Part shown: positions 38,827 through 53,300 of the stretch, piece by piece
Layout: every line of letters starts with the position of its first letter
Numbering within the stretch: the stretch's first letter is position 1
Source: Pithys albifrons albifrons
Lineage: Eukaryota > Chordata > Aves > Passeriformes > Thamnophilidae
NCBI RefSeq assembly: GCF_047495875.1
Contig: NC_092458.1
Location: forward strand, 8,670,439-8,734,438
Reading direction: 5' to 3'
Length of the DNA: 64,000 nt
Notes under the pieces: generated by a model
Databases searched by the model: none
What the model was told of the DNA's origin: nothing
What the model saw: the letters and a program-made list of their open reading frames with translations, nothing else
Translations under genes and position numbers: made by a program

Positions 38827-41127
38827 TGCCAGCCCCAGCTGTACCAATGACAGTTGGCACCCACGCCACTGCCACGCTCATGGCTGCCAAACAGAAGGGG
38901 ACTCCTTCCTCTGCAGCCATGCATTTGCTCCTGACATATCCCATCCTCTCACTGAGCCACACCTCAGCAAACAGCACAGGGGGGTGCAAAATAAATACAT
39001 GCAGCCCTATATGATGCAGAGATGGCACATTGGAAACTGTCTACCAGGTCCTTTTACAAAGCCCGTATGCATCCTAAGGCAGGCTGTCATCACACTTGGC
39101 ATTGCAAAACTGAAACTGGCAAGGACCAAAGGCAAGAAGCATGTGCCTGCTGCAAGTATTTCCTCACACATCCCTGCATTTTGCATTGCAGCACAGCAGC
39201 AGTTTTATCAAGCAACCAAAAATCACTCAAATTACACATATTTACCCCTATAGTAAGTCAGAATGGGCGTTGATTCACTCATCACTCCAAAGAAACTGGA
39301 TGGAGTGACTAATGTGGAAATGATCATAATTTTCCCTGCCCTTAATTTTGAAACTGAATTCCAAAACATACAATCTGATGACGGTAAAGCATGGGTTGTA
39401 AATATTTTGATATGGCAGCATGAAAAAGGAGGCTGAGTGTTAAAAGATACCCTAGCAAGAAGAGTAGGAAGAGATGCTCTCACTGTACTTGCAATTTTCA
39501 TGTGGGTTGTGCAATGTCAGAAAGATGTTGTCAAAATAGAAGAAATTTGGTAAATAGCAAAATGAGCCAGTGACAGGCTTAAGTGAAAAGACCAGGAAAA
39601 ATACCATTTCTGCTGCAGAAATGATGTAAAGATAAATCTTCAAATTGCAAGTGCTGTAATGTGTAAGCAAAAAATAGGCTGCACCATAAGAAGCAGACAC
39701 AAAAATTGTTCTTAGAAGCCTTACTTTGCATTTTGGGGCATGCAAGGGCCAAGGGGGGCAAGCAAATGGTTACTTCTGGTGGAAAATACAGAGGAGAAAT
39801 GGAGTTGGTGTAAAAAATGTGCCACCTGCCACCAAGCCCCTTGCAATGGGTGAGGGTGCCCTGCTCAGCAGGGTATGATGGGACAGCTCTGGCTGTGCAA
39901 TATGGGTCTGACCTGGGGGACAAGGACAGCACAGCCACAGGACACCATTGTCCCTAATCCTCTGGATGAGAAAAACCTGGTGAGATGCCGAGAGAGGGGC
40001 AGAGGGGACTGTCAATTGCTTCTTGACTGCTCTGTTGATCAAGATACGAGCTGCTCCAGCATGGCAACTGTGGCCATTCTGCCAGTAATGATAATCAGGG
40101 GGAGGAGAGCATGCATCCTCACCCATCCATTTCCCCAGCCAGCCCCTCCACAGCTGTGACAGTGCATGGCCCTGCCAGAGCCCCATTAGCCATGTTTTGG
40201 CTCCCATCCCTTGCCTTGTGCTACAACAGCAACCCAGAGAGGGTGGTTTTAGAGGGAGGTGATGCCCCTCAGGGAAGTGGTGAGCAGAAGAGTGTGGGGG
40301 CAGCTGGTCTCTGGGACTGTGACACAGCACTTTAGGGCAGGAAAACATGCTGCGCAGAGGAGAAACCATGTGGAATGAGAGGAAGCAGAAAGGATGAAGC
40401 TTGCACCTGCTTTTGTCAGCTCAGTCACCAGTTGTACAACAAAGATCCATATTCCAGGTTTTGAGGATCCACTACCAGGCTTTGGGAAGAGCTAAAACCC
40501 TTCTCCCTCCCCCAAATAGTCACATAATGGTATTGGCAGATTTGGAAGAGGCAGGTGGAAAATGTCCTGCATATGGATGTAGAAGTCCTCAGCATCACTC
40601 TCTGTATGCAGTGGACATTTTCCAGAACTTCCTGATGTGCAGAAATGCTAGGGACAGCTGCTCATGGGGAGCAGTTTGCTACAAGGCCCAGGATAGTGTG
40701 CAGCAACCCCAGTCCCAGACCCTGACACTGTGGTAGTAGCTGATACCAGACTAATGGACATATACCAGCAGCATAACACCATGGTGATAATATGAAAATC
40801 ATCAGCCCTGTCCCCTGGCTCTGGATATTGCACTGCTGTGAAGGTATCTTGGGAGATGACATAAGATTCCTGTCTTCCAGATGACTCTTTCATTCCAAGC
40901 AAGGCTGAGAAACATATATGGACAGCATGTGACTGGGATGCCAGGTCTGAAGAGCTTTTCAAAGGCTTCACAATGTCATCCCAACCTGGGGAGAGCCTGA
41001 TGTTTCAACGCCAACTTCACTAAGTGTACCTCTGTTTCAGATAAGCCCCCAAACAATCTATTTTGTGTGTGTTTTAATTTAGGGGGAAAACATCTGGCTG
41101 CTAATGATGCTGTTGTCATTGGCAGCA

Positions 41128-41162
41128 TAATTAAGACTTTTGTTTACATAAACTAAAAATAA
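41128..41162. promoter_or_regulatory. homeodomain, forkhead and MEF2 core cluster
   Basis: Within 35 bp there are TAATTA (41128-41133, homeodomain core), TGTTTACA (41141-41148, forkhead core TRTTTAC) and CTAAAAATAA (41153-41162, exact match to the MEF2 consensus YTAWWWWTAR). The surrounding 41080-41300 segment is AT-rich and repeat-free. The motifs are seen directly. An enhancer role is inference. Confidence 0.3.
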
Positions 41163-42329
41163 TGGTAAGCAGTACTCAACAGCCTGAAATCTGTATGCTG
41201 TATGTATAGGAGTCAGGATTTTTCTAATGAGTTGGCTGTTCGAAATGCATTTATATGCCTATAAAGAGAGCTAAGTAGCATATATTGATGTTAATTGCAG
41301 AGCTGACAAGTTGTTCTACCCTGTTATTGCATTGCCCCCTTCCACATGATGCTAATTCATAAGCGACCCAAAAAGTTGTTTTGTTTGGTTTTAAACAGAC
41401 CTCCCTTCATGGGGAAAAGCTCACTGTGGTCTGCAACTAACCCTGAGATGAGCTCATCCAAGTGTGATGTTTGCTTGTGGTTTGTGTTGCAGCCTCAGAG
41501 TGGCTCTGACATCCTGGGAGTAAAGTGGATGGGACTTTAAACTTCTTATCTGCTCCGTGCAAAACCCCATTTGGAATGCTACCCACTTCTAAGAAGGGTC
41601 ACATTCACACATTTATCCAGTCCTCAGAGAAGGAAGGGAAAGTATTGGGGAGGTCTGGGGTTTCTACAGATGCCATCACTGCCTGTGAAAGCAACTCAGA
41701 CAAGGGGCTCAGCTCAAGCTCAATTTCAGGCTCTCTACAAAATAGTCTCTGACATTGCAGCAACTCTGTGGCTGTCAGAAGTCAGCTGACATCTATGGGT
41801 CTTGAAAAGACAGTGGATGGCGACCACCTGGGCAATGTGTGTACATTTCTGGACCCACAGACAGACTCGCACTGGGGAGAGACAGTTTGCTCCTGGACAA
41901 CTCCCTCCATAGCAGGGCATAAGCACATCCAAAAATCCACTCAAACTACACTCATTAGAGAGTCAGTTTGTAACGGGGAATGGCAAATAGTGCAGCAGAT
42001 AGGAATGACAGTACTGAAAGTGTCTTAATTAAGCTACTGGAAAACTTGGGATTGAAAAGCATTGTAGGTTCTGTATTTCATCTGCATTCTGAAGGGCTGC
42101 AACATGCATGGTCCATATTTCCACATTAAAGCTGGAAGTCTAACTTTGTCACATAACTGCACAATCTGGAGCTTACAGGCATTTGTCAAATATTACAGGA
42201 TTTGCAACAGTATCCCAGCTAGAAGTGCTGGGCTCACAATGCTCTTGGTCCATGCAAGAAAAGGGATTTTTAGTTCATTCGTATGTAGCTACTGTAAGAA
42301 CTCCTGAAATAGAAGAATAATTCTCAGGG

Positions 42330-42358
42330 AAAAAAAAGAAAAAAAAAGAAAAATAATA
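42330..42358. repeat. A-rich tract (AAAAAAAG)n
   Basis: Runs of A separated by single G residues follow CAGGG and end in AATAATATG. This is simple low-complexity sequence with no adjacent retroposed sequence recognised. Confidence 0.8.
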
Positions 42359-45300
42359 TGTCAAGAAGCCACAAGAGAAAGTGAAGGTTTCCACTGCTGG
42401 GGACACAGGAAACTAAGACTTCTTGCCTCTTGCTGGACCAGAAATATCACAACTTCTGACTCTCAAAACATGGCATAACTTGTGCATTTTGTCTTGTCTC
42501 AGAGGTGGTGTTGACAAAAACAAGCACAGAAAAGGGACAGAGGAAAGAGCTTCCCACATCTTCAGTTTCATAAGGGTCTCAGCTGGGGACACAGACATCT
42601 AGGTGAGATGCTCCACCAGGGGTTTATATACCACAGCACCTAATACTGTAATGTTATTTTCTCTGGTTTGCCCATCCCTGGTACACAACAGGACATGGAC
42701 AATTGTAACCACACTCTATATATAGCTTGCTCCATACAGTTAACGGATACAGACTGAATGGGGTTTTCCTTTTCCTTCCCTTGGAGAGGACTTATTTCAA
42801 AGGAATGTTTTCCCTTATTGCTCCTACAGATGCTGATGGCTGGGAACTGCAGCTCTGACACCAATACCTGTGCACTTCAAGAATATCCCTCCATTTCTTT
42901 GCAATCCCTGAGAAAACAGAGAAACATTGTTGCTTAACACAATGAAGAGAGAAGCTAACATCTATTGTGTGAGCCATCAAGGAAGCCTATCTGTTTCATC
43001 CCTTCTCCAACACAAATGCAACAAACTACTGAGGAGATCAGGTTGAGCAGAAGAAACAGATCACTGTAGTCTGGTACAGTTACAAAGGAGAAAACACTTT
43101 TATTGTGTAGCCATATGTAAAAAATCCTGTGTGTTAAACCCTATAAAGACAAATAATACAGAAAGGGCAAAGCACTTCTACCTGGTCTGAAGGAAACTGC
43201 TCTACTGATGAAGAAGCACAGAGGAGCTCAGAGCTTCCTGTGCCATTCTGGTGACTCCCTTTCAAGCTAAGCAAGCTTTAGCATGCCAGCAAGGGACCAC
43301 TCTTTTTACCTTCCTTTCCCTTTTAGAAATGCTTAGGTGCTTTTTGAGGATTTGGGGAAACAAAAACTGGCTTCCACTCAGGAAAGCAGACGATGTATTC
43401 CTGCAAAGTGATGAGCATGTTCAATTCCTACTGACAGAAGTGTTTTTTTTAAAATAATACGCTATCTTTGCTAATTGATACATGTGCTGACAGGTTATAT
43501 TATTTGAGAATAACATGTGAGGAAGTTTATTTAACCATAATCCAAATGGACAGAGTTCAAGTTAAATGTTACTGTTTGGCTTTTGAGAGATTAAGTTTAG
43601 GAATTCACCATTCTATTGATGGGTTTTTTTACGTATATAATATGTCAAACTGTAAAGTGCATCAATACATGCAGTCAAACAAGATACTCAGTATACAAAA
43701 GCAGGTGATGTTACAGATTCTGGAGACAGCTGACAGTTTCTTTTTTGTATTTAACATCCACCCAGTAGTGCAGGATAGATCTTCCATTCATTCAATCAAC
43801 TTATTTTACAGGAATATATAACCAAACTCATGCTGTCTTCTATGGCAGGATCCATAGCAACCACTCATGTACTGCCAAGGGTTTGGTTTAAGGCACACAC
43901 CTACACTCTGCAGCAGAGACCCAACAGCAGGAATTAATGTAATAACACTTCCTCCACAGTGTAGAGACACACATATGAGAACATGACAAGGGTGGCCAAC
44001 AAGGTGGCTTGGCTCTAAAACTAATGAATAATGATCATAGCCATGTCCCATTGAAAGGAAGGCTTTCCACAACCTGTAAAAGTGATGCTCCTCCATACAC
44101 CCTCTCCTTACATACACATTCTTCCCTGTCAGAAGCAGGGATGATGGGGAATCATTTGATCAGGGCAACACAAAGGGCCCTCTGCCCTGTTTCTTCTAGG
44201 TCAGTGAGCAAGTGCTGCTGTTAAATTGGGGTTTAATGTATAAACTGCCACTCAGTTGTTTCTGATTGTCCAGAATGTGTCTTTGTTTAAACACATAAAC
44301 CCCCATCTGGTACCCGTTACTGGACTGCTTCTTTGCTTTGTGCATGGGTAACTAAACAGAGAAGTTTGTAGGGCAGATGAGGTTTGTCCACATGGCCCCA
44401 CAACTCTCTCAAAGAGCCAGCTGGGCAGTCACAACAGTCCACTCACCTTGTCAAGGAATTATCTCCACTGCTAAAAGGGGACCAGAAGGCAGGCACTCCT
44501 TTGCCCAGGAAGACAGATCTCTGAGACAGGATTAGCAGAGAGCATGTTTCAGATTGGCACATAATGATAGGGAGTGATCAAAGGTATAATGACTAAAATA
44601 GGATGAGCCCAATCTGAGAGGGTTCAGATCCACATCCAGATGTCCCAAATGCAACCTGCATTTCACAGAAACCCACCTTTTCTTCTCTCACACTTACATT
44701 TATTGGTGTCTACAGCTTGCATCATCACTGTAATAGAAATCTGCACACTGTATTTTGAGTTCACCCTCACTTAGTCTGAACAGAGTAAAGAACTTCAGCT
44801 TCCAGTTCTGCCACATTCAGCAACCTTCCCCTATCCTGACAGATCTCGAGTTTTATGTATCCGCATCAGTTACTTGTGAGTTGACACAAATCATTGTCAT
44901 AGCTATCTTACTTCAAGAAGGCTTCGTGGAACAAAACCCACCCCAACCCTAAGTTCACAAAGACATTTATTTTCCAACCAGCAGACTGTAAAAACATCAA
45001 CCTGTCCTGATAGCTCCCAAAACTGTCTGTCCATTGTAAAAGTGGCAAAATGGTACAGGCCATCTCTGTGTTCAAATAGATGTACATGCACTTTTTTTAA
45101 ACACTGATTTTAATATATTTGTAACCAATTGTATAAATAGCTAACATTTGTGTCCTTCTAAACTTTGAGTTGAAGCTCATGCTGTCTGTCACAGAAGGGG
45201 ATGCTTCCACTTTTCCTCTGGCCACCAGTCCATGAGGAGAGCTTAGAAAAGCTGACTACTCTGGGAGCACTCACTGCTGTCCAAGGCTTGGAGGTCCTGT

Positions 45301-46803
45301 CAGGCGATGAGACAGCCACTCCTCTGAAGAGCACACACCTCTTTTGGCTGTGCCCCCACTTCCATTCTCCTATTTCAGGAGCTGACAGAGATCCACACAA
45401 AGGCTTTCACAGTCAAAGTCCATTCACTATGTTTAGAACTTCACAAGGCATCTTCACAGTGGGTCTGGTGAGTGGCAACTATGTTCATTCTGATGTGAAA
45501 AGAACACTTAGGAATGAAATGACAGAATAATGTGATTTTAAAGAAAAATTACAAAAGGCAAACCCCACATTTTTGCAGTCTGACAGCTGTTCTTCTTCTG
45601 AGATAAAGGACGACCACCATGCTAATAAATCATGTTGGGTCTCTCTTAGGATAAATTCAGTCACTGAAACTCATCAATTTCTCAAGTCAAGTGAGTTTCA
45701 CTCATCATCCCAATGCTGTAGATGGGGAATCCATTAACGACTTTTAAAATTATATTTTTTATTCAAAAATAAGACATTAAAGATTCACAGTATTGGCCTG
45801 AACAATTCATATTGCATCAGGGTACTTTTTTATTTAACTTCTAATCTTTTTAGACACTGTATGTATTTTCCAATAATTGTCTGCAACTCCAAGTGTCTAA
45901 AAAGCTAGAAGAAATCTTTGATAGCCAACATGCTAGAAGTAACAGTGTCTAAATAAGGCAAATGCAAAATAAGAACATTGACCACTATGTGTTGCACTAA
46001 GTTGTGGCAAAATGCGCAAGGCCAGGACAAGGACTCTCTCTACGTGTAACTTAGAGATTGCATTTGATTGGCTGTGGCACATCATTTTATAGCAAACAGC
46101 TGATTTGGCTTTATTTATGGTGACAAATGGACACCTATGCAACAGACACTCGAGGCCTTGGCCATTACATGCTGCAAATGTGAACACATGCCTACCTTAC
46201 ACTCTGATGATTTTTTTTTTGAAACACCTGTCAGGAGTCAGGTGATTTAAGTGACAGTCAGTGGAAAACAATATGGTTTTGGCCTTCTTGGTTGCAGGAA
46301 AAAGCTTTCACCAAATAAAACTAAGAAATCTGAAAGAAAATTGTTTTGTAAAAAGTAGGTAAAAACTGTGGTAAATTTCTGGTCCTTGAATAACAGGTGT
46401 TGCCCAAACTGATGCAGCCAATCTGCTGGCAAGAATTCTGACACCTATGCTGAACTTCATGAAACACCTATCACCATCAAAGGCTGAAGTGATAAATTTA
46501 CCTGTTAATGCCCACCATGCCACTTCATTGGCAAAGAAAATCTACCTGCCATGTTTAAAACACCAGAGTAGGCACAGTGCAGAAAATAACACAGAAAAAT
46601 CTTGCAGATCTGACACTCGCTGCTCTCCTCAGTTTTTTACAAAGCTGTGGCCATGTTTGCCATCACACTAGCCAGAGTCTGTTCTTCAAACACCTGCATT
46701 CCCAACTCAGCCAGGATCACACAGGAACAGGACTTTGTGTTTCTACATCTGCCACCAGCTTTGGGCCTGCCACTTGGATTTCCAGGAACTGAGGAGATAG
46801 TAA

Positions 46804-46847
46804 CACACACAGACACACAGACACACAGACACACAGACACACAGACA
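46804..46847. repeat. (ACACACAG)n octanucleotide repeat
   Basis: About five perfect copies of the 8-bp unit ACACACAG are followed by ACATTTT. Open frames on both strands here (Thr-Asp-Thr-His or Val-Ser-Val-Cys patterns) are artefacts of the repeat. Confidence 0.95.
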
Positions 46848-49800
46848 TTTTAGTCAGCCAAGAAGCAACTACTGCTGAAAGGACCTGGTCTGTTTTTAAG
46901 GAGAGCAATAATGAACATCATTCTCCAGAAACTGATCAAAAATAGCAGTTTTTTTTCAAGTCAAAACTTTGCCTTTCTGTGCAAAGTTGAAGCTTTATTC
47001 CCTCAGAGCAGAGTTTGCTAGAAACTTTTATGGACCAGTTGGTCATCAAAATAGTAGGGGAAGAGCAGAGAAGAGTCACAGAAAATACTCATTTCTAATA
47101 AATTCGGGATGGTTTCACATCCCTGAGGCAGACTCGTGTTGTTTTTGGCAAGCATAACATAAAAAATAACACTGAGTCTGTGACTCCTGAGCAGTTTCCT
47201 GCATGGGCCATGAATTTGCTTTGTTTTTTGTTATTATTATTGTTAATAGATGGAGGTTGTGGAAAAGAACATAGGTGCATGCAGGGGGTGAAGTAGGAAA
47301 GAGTTAATCTGTCATGTCATCACTCTTTTAATTCAAAGCACAGAAACTCACAATTTTTTGTAGTGTGAGGTCTGATAATGATAATTCAGCACCACCTGAA
47401 CAAACAGTCTGCACGGCAGTCCACACCACAGAGAGTGGGAAGCATGGAAAGTGAGTGCCTGCTCTGTGCTCCTGCTCTGAGAATACTGCCACGGGAGCAG
47501 GGGAAAGGGGCACACACGACAGTGCCCATTCCATCAGATTGAAAGGCTTATTCGCAGTGAAAAACCTGCTTGAAAGACTTACCAGAGACCTTGCCCTCTG
47601 CCAGCCATGGGGCTCTGGGCAGCCTCACTTTTTGAAGTCAAGCTCCTGTCTGAAGAGGAACAAATCTGTTAAAAGTGTTCAATTCTTCCTTGCATTAGTA
47701 TTTACCAAAAAACGATCAGTAGCAATAGTGTTTCTGTAACAACTGGCACCTATGAAGGAGAATGACCTCAGCTTGGGCCATGGAAAGATCAGGTTAGAAA
47801 GTAATTAAATGGACAGATGCTCTTAAATCACATGAGTCCCAGGAATTTAATCCAAAAGTGCTTAGAGAAGCAATGATTAACAGGCTCATTAGTGGTCATC
47901 CCTGAGAACCTGTAGATGGGTGAAAGCCCAGAGGCTGAAAAAGGGTAAGCATTAATCCTTCCTTAAAAGGCAGAGGAAAGCAGAATCTCCTAATAGCACC
48001 ATGCTGGAAGAGGCTGCCCATTGCCCAGAGGACAGGAAAAAAATTCAGGCTGGGAAAATTCCAAAAATAACACACTATAATAAGAGAAGCTTCTGCATGA
48101 AGACTGGAAGAATCAGCTACACTAGTAGATGACAGAGAACCATCTGGGCCAACAGTACAGGAGGGAAGCCTGTAGGTTATTGCAGAGCACAGGGGCTCTT
48201 GTGTTGCCTGACTTAACCCCAGTCTGATAGCTGATACAGGAAAGCAAAGTGAACAGGGCAGAAATGCTCTTCTATTCACACAGGGAAGCAAGTATGGGCA
48301 CGGAATATCAATGAACGAAGGTGGCCAAAGTCACCCAGGCTCTGAGCCCAAATGGCACCCAAAAATGGACAAAGAGCTTTGGGAACAAATGAGACAATAA
48401 ACTGAGGGTGACAGCCCTTTATCCAGGGTTGAGATGAACTCTCCAGCTTAGTGTGTCTCACTGTGCCCTTTCTCAGTTCTCTCATGACTTTGTATCCCAA
48501 AGCACTATCTAATTTCATCTCTCTTCAGGCTCCTCTGGAGAAGAGAAGGTTGCATGGAGACCTCATAGCATGTTACCTCTGTAAAATCCTTTTTGCCAAA
48601 ACACCTATTTTCTCACCAAATCAAAAGAAATCTCTTAGAGAAAAATGTGTAGTTATTCTCTGGATGTTAACTCACCGTACCAAAGAACAAATGGCTTTTC
48701 TAGAGTTTTTGTGAGTGAAGTCTATTGGAGCCTAAAATTAAAATGCACACCTGGTAAAGTTGGACCAGGTTGTAACAGTGACATAACTGTCCAGGCACAT
48801 CATCAAATCAATACATTCAGGGATTTGGGGTTTATTTGCTGGGAAAAGTGAGGAAGAAAAAGAACAGCAGACCAGAAATTAATAAAACACATGTCCTGAA
48901 GCTTCCATGGGTAGGCTTTGCCTGTGATGAAGGATGGAGAATTAGCAGTTAAAAGAGGAATCTCAGAGGAGTAGTTGAGCCGTGTCATGGCAGCATGGCT
49001 GCTGCAGACATCTCTGCAGTGCTGGCTGAGAAATGGGCAGCTGGCACTTCAGCACTACAGAAGGGGCTTTGGGCCATTTTATCATTCATGATGATGTATC
49101 CAATGTTTTAACATGAACAGGAGCAGCAGCATCATAAATGGAGACTACTATATCTCAGAGACTCCTCCTAGTAAATCACTGGCACTGTAAATTACCAGGG
49201 TTTTACAAGAGCCACCAAACGGATCCCATTCCCTCTGATTGTTAAGCTCCTTGCTGCTCCTCTTAGTTGAGAGAAGGGAGGCAATACTGAGCCAATGTAA
49301 GTGAAAAGAAGTGATTTTAGGTAAAGAAAAAAAAGAAACCACCACTTCTTCTTTAACTCAGACATTCTATAAGTGAGGAGCCAGTACCTCTTTCACAGAA
49401 AACTAAAGGTTCAAATACATAATAACATAGTCACCTTCTAGGACACCTCACTGGTAGATCACTATACCTTGAAACAAAACCATTAGTAGAAAAGGGTCTG
49501 GATTTGTAGAAAAACTCTACAGGAACTCTATAGTTTGATGTGAACCTCATGGGGCTGAGGAGATGGACGAGCAGCATCATGGAAGTTGAGAAACCAGATA
49601 GAAAGAAACCCTGATTTTGGTATGAAAACCCAAAGTAATGGAAAAGATAGAATTCCTGAAAGATTTAATGGGGCACAAACAGAACACAAAGACTCTGAAA
49701 TGTGGAGTCCCTCTATATAAATGATAAAATTAGGTAACACAAAAAAATTAGATACGACACACAGACATATGGGACTAAAGGTTTCCTCAGCTCACAGTCC

Positions 49801-50123
49801 GAAACTCCCCTTGGTGCAAACTCAGCTCAGGTGATTTCAGTAACCCAGCAGAGATCCTTGGGTTATTGTGTCTCATGTCCTGTGCAACACAGGACAAGGA
49901 AAGCCATACAAGTGTCCTTAGGCTTAGTTTGCCAAGTTACACCTCCAATTAAACCAAGTCAAAACCCTCTTCCATATGAAACACAAGACCTCTTGTTACT
50001 GTTGAATATGCAGGAATATTTTGCTTGCTATTTCTTCCCTGCTCTATGACACAACATGACATCTGCTATTTATAGCACCAACCCAAAAGTTGCAAAATTG
50101 TTACCTTTTCTGTGATTGACGTT

Positions 50124-50156
50124 GCATTTGGATAACCACTGCATTGGATAACCACA
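50124..50156. repeat. 16-17-bp tandem duplication
   Basis: GCATTTGGATAACCACT is followed directly by GCATTGGATAACCACA. The two copies differ by one T in the T-run and at the last base. Confidence 0.75.
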
Positions 50157-50324
50157 GAATTACACTAGCAGAAATGGCCACGCTGGCAGCCAAGTTGCCA
50201 CTCTTAAGTTAGTCTGCTTTATCTTCTATTTTACATATGAGTATGGATTTATCAGAAGATTATTTCTATTTGTCAGGAAAGAAGCTTTTCCTATCTGCTC
50301 TCCAAAAACTGAGGAAACTTCTTT

Positions 50325-50336
50325 CCCCCCCCCCCC
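50325..50336. repeat. 12-C homopolymer
   Basis: An uninterrupted run of 12 C follows TTT and is followed by G. It is a G-run on the opposite strand. Confidence 0.9.
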
Positions 50337-53300
50337 GCCAACATATTTTCTGTGCTAAAGGTGAAACGGCGGTCTTGTTTTAGTAGAGTATTTAAGACCA
50401 TGCCTAACTTTAAGAAACTTAGTATTTTGACTGACTCCATTGGAATGAATCCTCTACACCTCGAGGAACCAGGGCTAAGAGGTTTATTTTGATGGGTAAC
50501 AAGTATATGCAAACAAAACTGGATATACTCCCTTCGACCAGAGACATGAAACAAGCCAGTCATTTTCAGGATCCTATATCTGTGGGTCAATTCACTCTTG
50601 AATATTTAATTTTTTTCCTATATAAGAAAAAATCTGCAAGGACTTGTAGAGTGGTTATAGTGGAAAAGAATTGAAGTGTGTCCCTGTGGCACATTTTTTG
50701 CCTCATCTCAGACTCATTAACCCAAGTATGAGAGAGCCAACAGGCAACAAGACAATCCTCTTGCATACCACCTACAGACTCGAGATTTTTTCCCTTTAGT
50801 TTCTTGATGATTATGGAAGCTTATCAGTGCATGGTCCTGCTTCTTCCACAGAAACTGTCAGCTGTGTTCTGCAGTTATTTCAGTTTTGATAACAGCTGCT
50901 CCTTGCCCCCCTGCTTCCCAGCCTTTTCTAAATTGCAGTAAGGTTCCTGTGGTTTACGGGTTCTTTCAGCTCTCAGAAATCGCTTTCAGTGTCACTGAGT
51001 ATCACGTCTAAAATCTATCCACAAAAAAAGGAGAAGGAGAAAACAAGGACTGGAAGAAAACAAGGAAGGAAAAAAAATGCAGCTAGTGATGCTTAATTTG
51101 ATCCTCTCAGGAAGTGTGCTGTACTAGAAGACAAACCAAAACAACCCAACCCAGGGAAAGAAAACATTCAGAATTCCCCAGATAAGATCACAAAACATGG
51201 GGGAAGCTATGCTGTTCCTCAGGGCACAAGTTGGAGTGAGCTGGGAGGAGCAGGCCAGCTGATAGAAAGCAAGAGATGGATGGCAATACAGGGTGTGGGT
51301 TTCCCAGGAGGCTGGGGGCAGAGGGTGCCATTGCCCCAAACACAGCCCTAGGGCCACTATGGGCTCCAGGCAGCACCCTGTGTCCTCTGCACACAGCGTT
51401 TGCCCCCAGGCTCCCTCCTGCTCCCCTCCACAGCACATTCACCCCTGGCTGCTGGCAACAGCTTCTACCTGAGGGGCCCCTCTGTCTTCGAAAGAGCCAA
51501 CTTTGTGGTTTATAGGTCTGTTTCGGGTCTGAAGACAGATCAGGGGAGAAGGCCTATTTTTTCTAGTTCTTGTCTTTCTCCTCTGGCTTCTGGGGACTTG
51601 GAGAAAAAGCATCCCTCCTTTCAAGGAAAAGTCAGCAAAGACAATGATACAATATTGAGTGACAGGATTTGAAAGACTCAGTCTCAGCTAAGAGACAGCA
51701 GGAGAAGGGAGAAGAAAATGGCTGTGCCCTTCATTTTACAGATTGTGCCAATCTATGGATATTCCCGTAGACCTGAGCAGTGAAATATAAACATCTTTCC
51801 CACTGCATGCCTTCCAAGTGAGTGAGGTGAGGAGGTAAGGAAAATGCCACCAGTAATATAACTAAAACTACCCTAGGTAAGTATAAAAATTAGACTTTCC
51901 TCCTGTTCTTCACCTAGATGCTGTTTCCAACATTACTCTCTTACAGTTTTAATTGAAATAGTTCCATTGTGGCCCAGAACACTGGGAGCAAGTTCAGTGG
52001 CTGGATGTCACATTAGTTATCTGAGTGCCAGAAGATTAGCCTCTCACTGAAAGTACACTTCTAAGAGTTTTAAATGCCAAACTCACAACCTCTTGCCTTT
52101 TTTTCCTAAAAAGTCATCATAATTTGTAAAGCAGAGTGGTGTGCTGAGAAGTGACCCCCATATTCCACCCTGGCAGTGGGCTAAATTTTATGGGTGAATT
52201 ATGCTTGAACATTCAACCAGCAGTGTCTTTTGTGAAATGAAAGAGGCTGCTTTGAAAAATAACATTAAACATTTAAACGTGCTCAGTGCTGCTGTTCTGT
52301 TACCATTTATTCATTTCCTTGCTCTTCCTCTTACTTGTGCATGTCCATGCATGGAGTCGGCAAACCCCAGGATGGAGTCTGTTGTAATAACAGAATCAGT
52401 GCTCACCTTCCTCCCAACTACAGAGATGGTACTTACTATTTCTTACCCTAAAGCTAACAGAACAAATACACCCACTCATTGTCTCCAAATAGGGCCAAAA
52501 AAGTAGTATGTAATCATATACACTGGAACTAAGTGCTCCAGGGGCAAATAAACAGACAATTGGGTGCATGGCAACCTGGAAAGCAGTTGAAATGAAAAAG
52601 GACATTTGATGTTAACTTCTGTTTCTTTTCCCCTTATCAGGGCTGGCTTGTACTTCTGTTGCACCCTGGGAGAAGTAGCTGTGCAATGTGAAGATAAGCC
52701 TTCGTGACAGACCAACCCACAGCACGTATTCCCAGATCCTCACAATGCCACATGAGTCCTGAGGAGGAGTGCTGTATCTCTCTGCCTTTCGTCCAGCTTT
52801 GTCTGAACAGCAGAGGAAAAGCAACCTGGAGATGGAGTTACTGACTTGGTTTCATGCAATATGAACATTTTTCCTAGTTCTCATGGAGTAATAGTGAGGA
52901 ATTTGGTTTTCACCTATCTGTTTTCCTCCAAGACATCTATCTCGATGTCTTGTTCCCAGGTCATATGTCTCACATGCTAGTAAGTCATTGAAACATATGC
53001 ACAGCAAAGACCCCTTTACCATACATCTTTTATGATGACAACATCACCTGACTAATATGGCTGTTTCCTCAATTCCTACCAGTAAATTGAATCATCTCTT
53101 GTAGCTTCACCTCCCCAGGCTTTCAAGCCTGCAAAGCCAGCATTCTGGTTCTGCTCTGATCCAGAGTCAGCTTCACTCAAAACCCTTCAAAAACCTCAAT
53201 AAAATCCCTGTTTGGACCCACACAAACACATACTCACATATGAATACTCACAAGTCTGCCCCAAGTATTCAGTCTTAAAATTCAGTCTCATATATGGCCA

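Noticed and set aside
38735..39253. 172-codon open frame on the plus strand
   Set aside because: Its N-terminal part is generated by the 10-11-bp minisatellite, and the rest resembles no family.
39770..40369. 199-codon open frame on the minus strand
   Set aside because: It has no recognisable domain, lies in a GC-richer patch with overlapping open frames on both strands, and shows no coding periodicity by eye.
46637..46908. Cys/Val/Ser-rich frames on both strands
   Set aside because: They are translations of the ACACACAG octanucleotide repeat.
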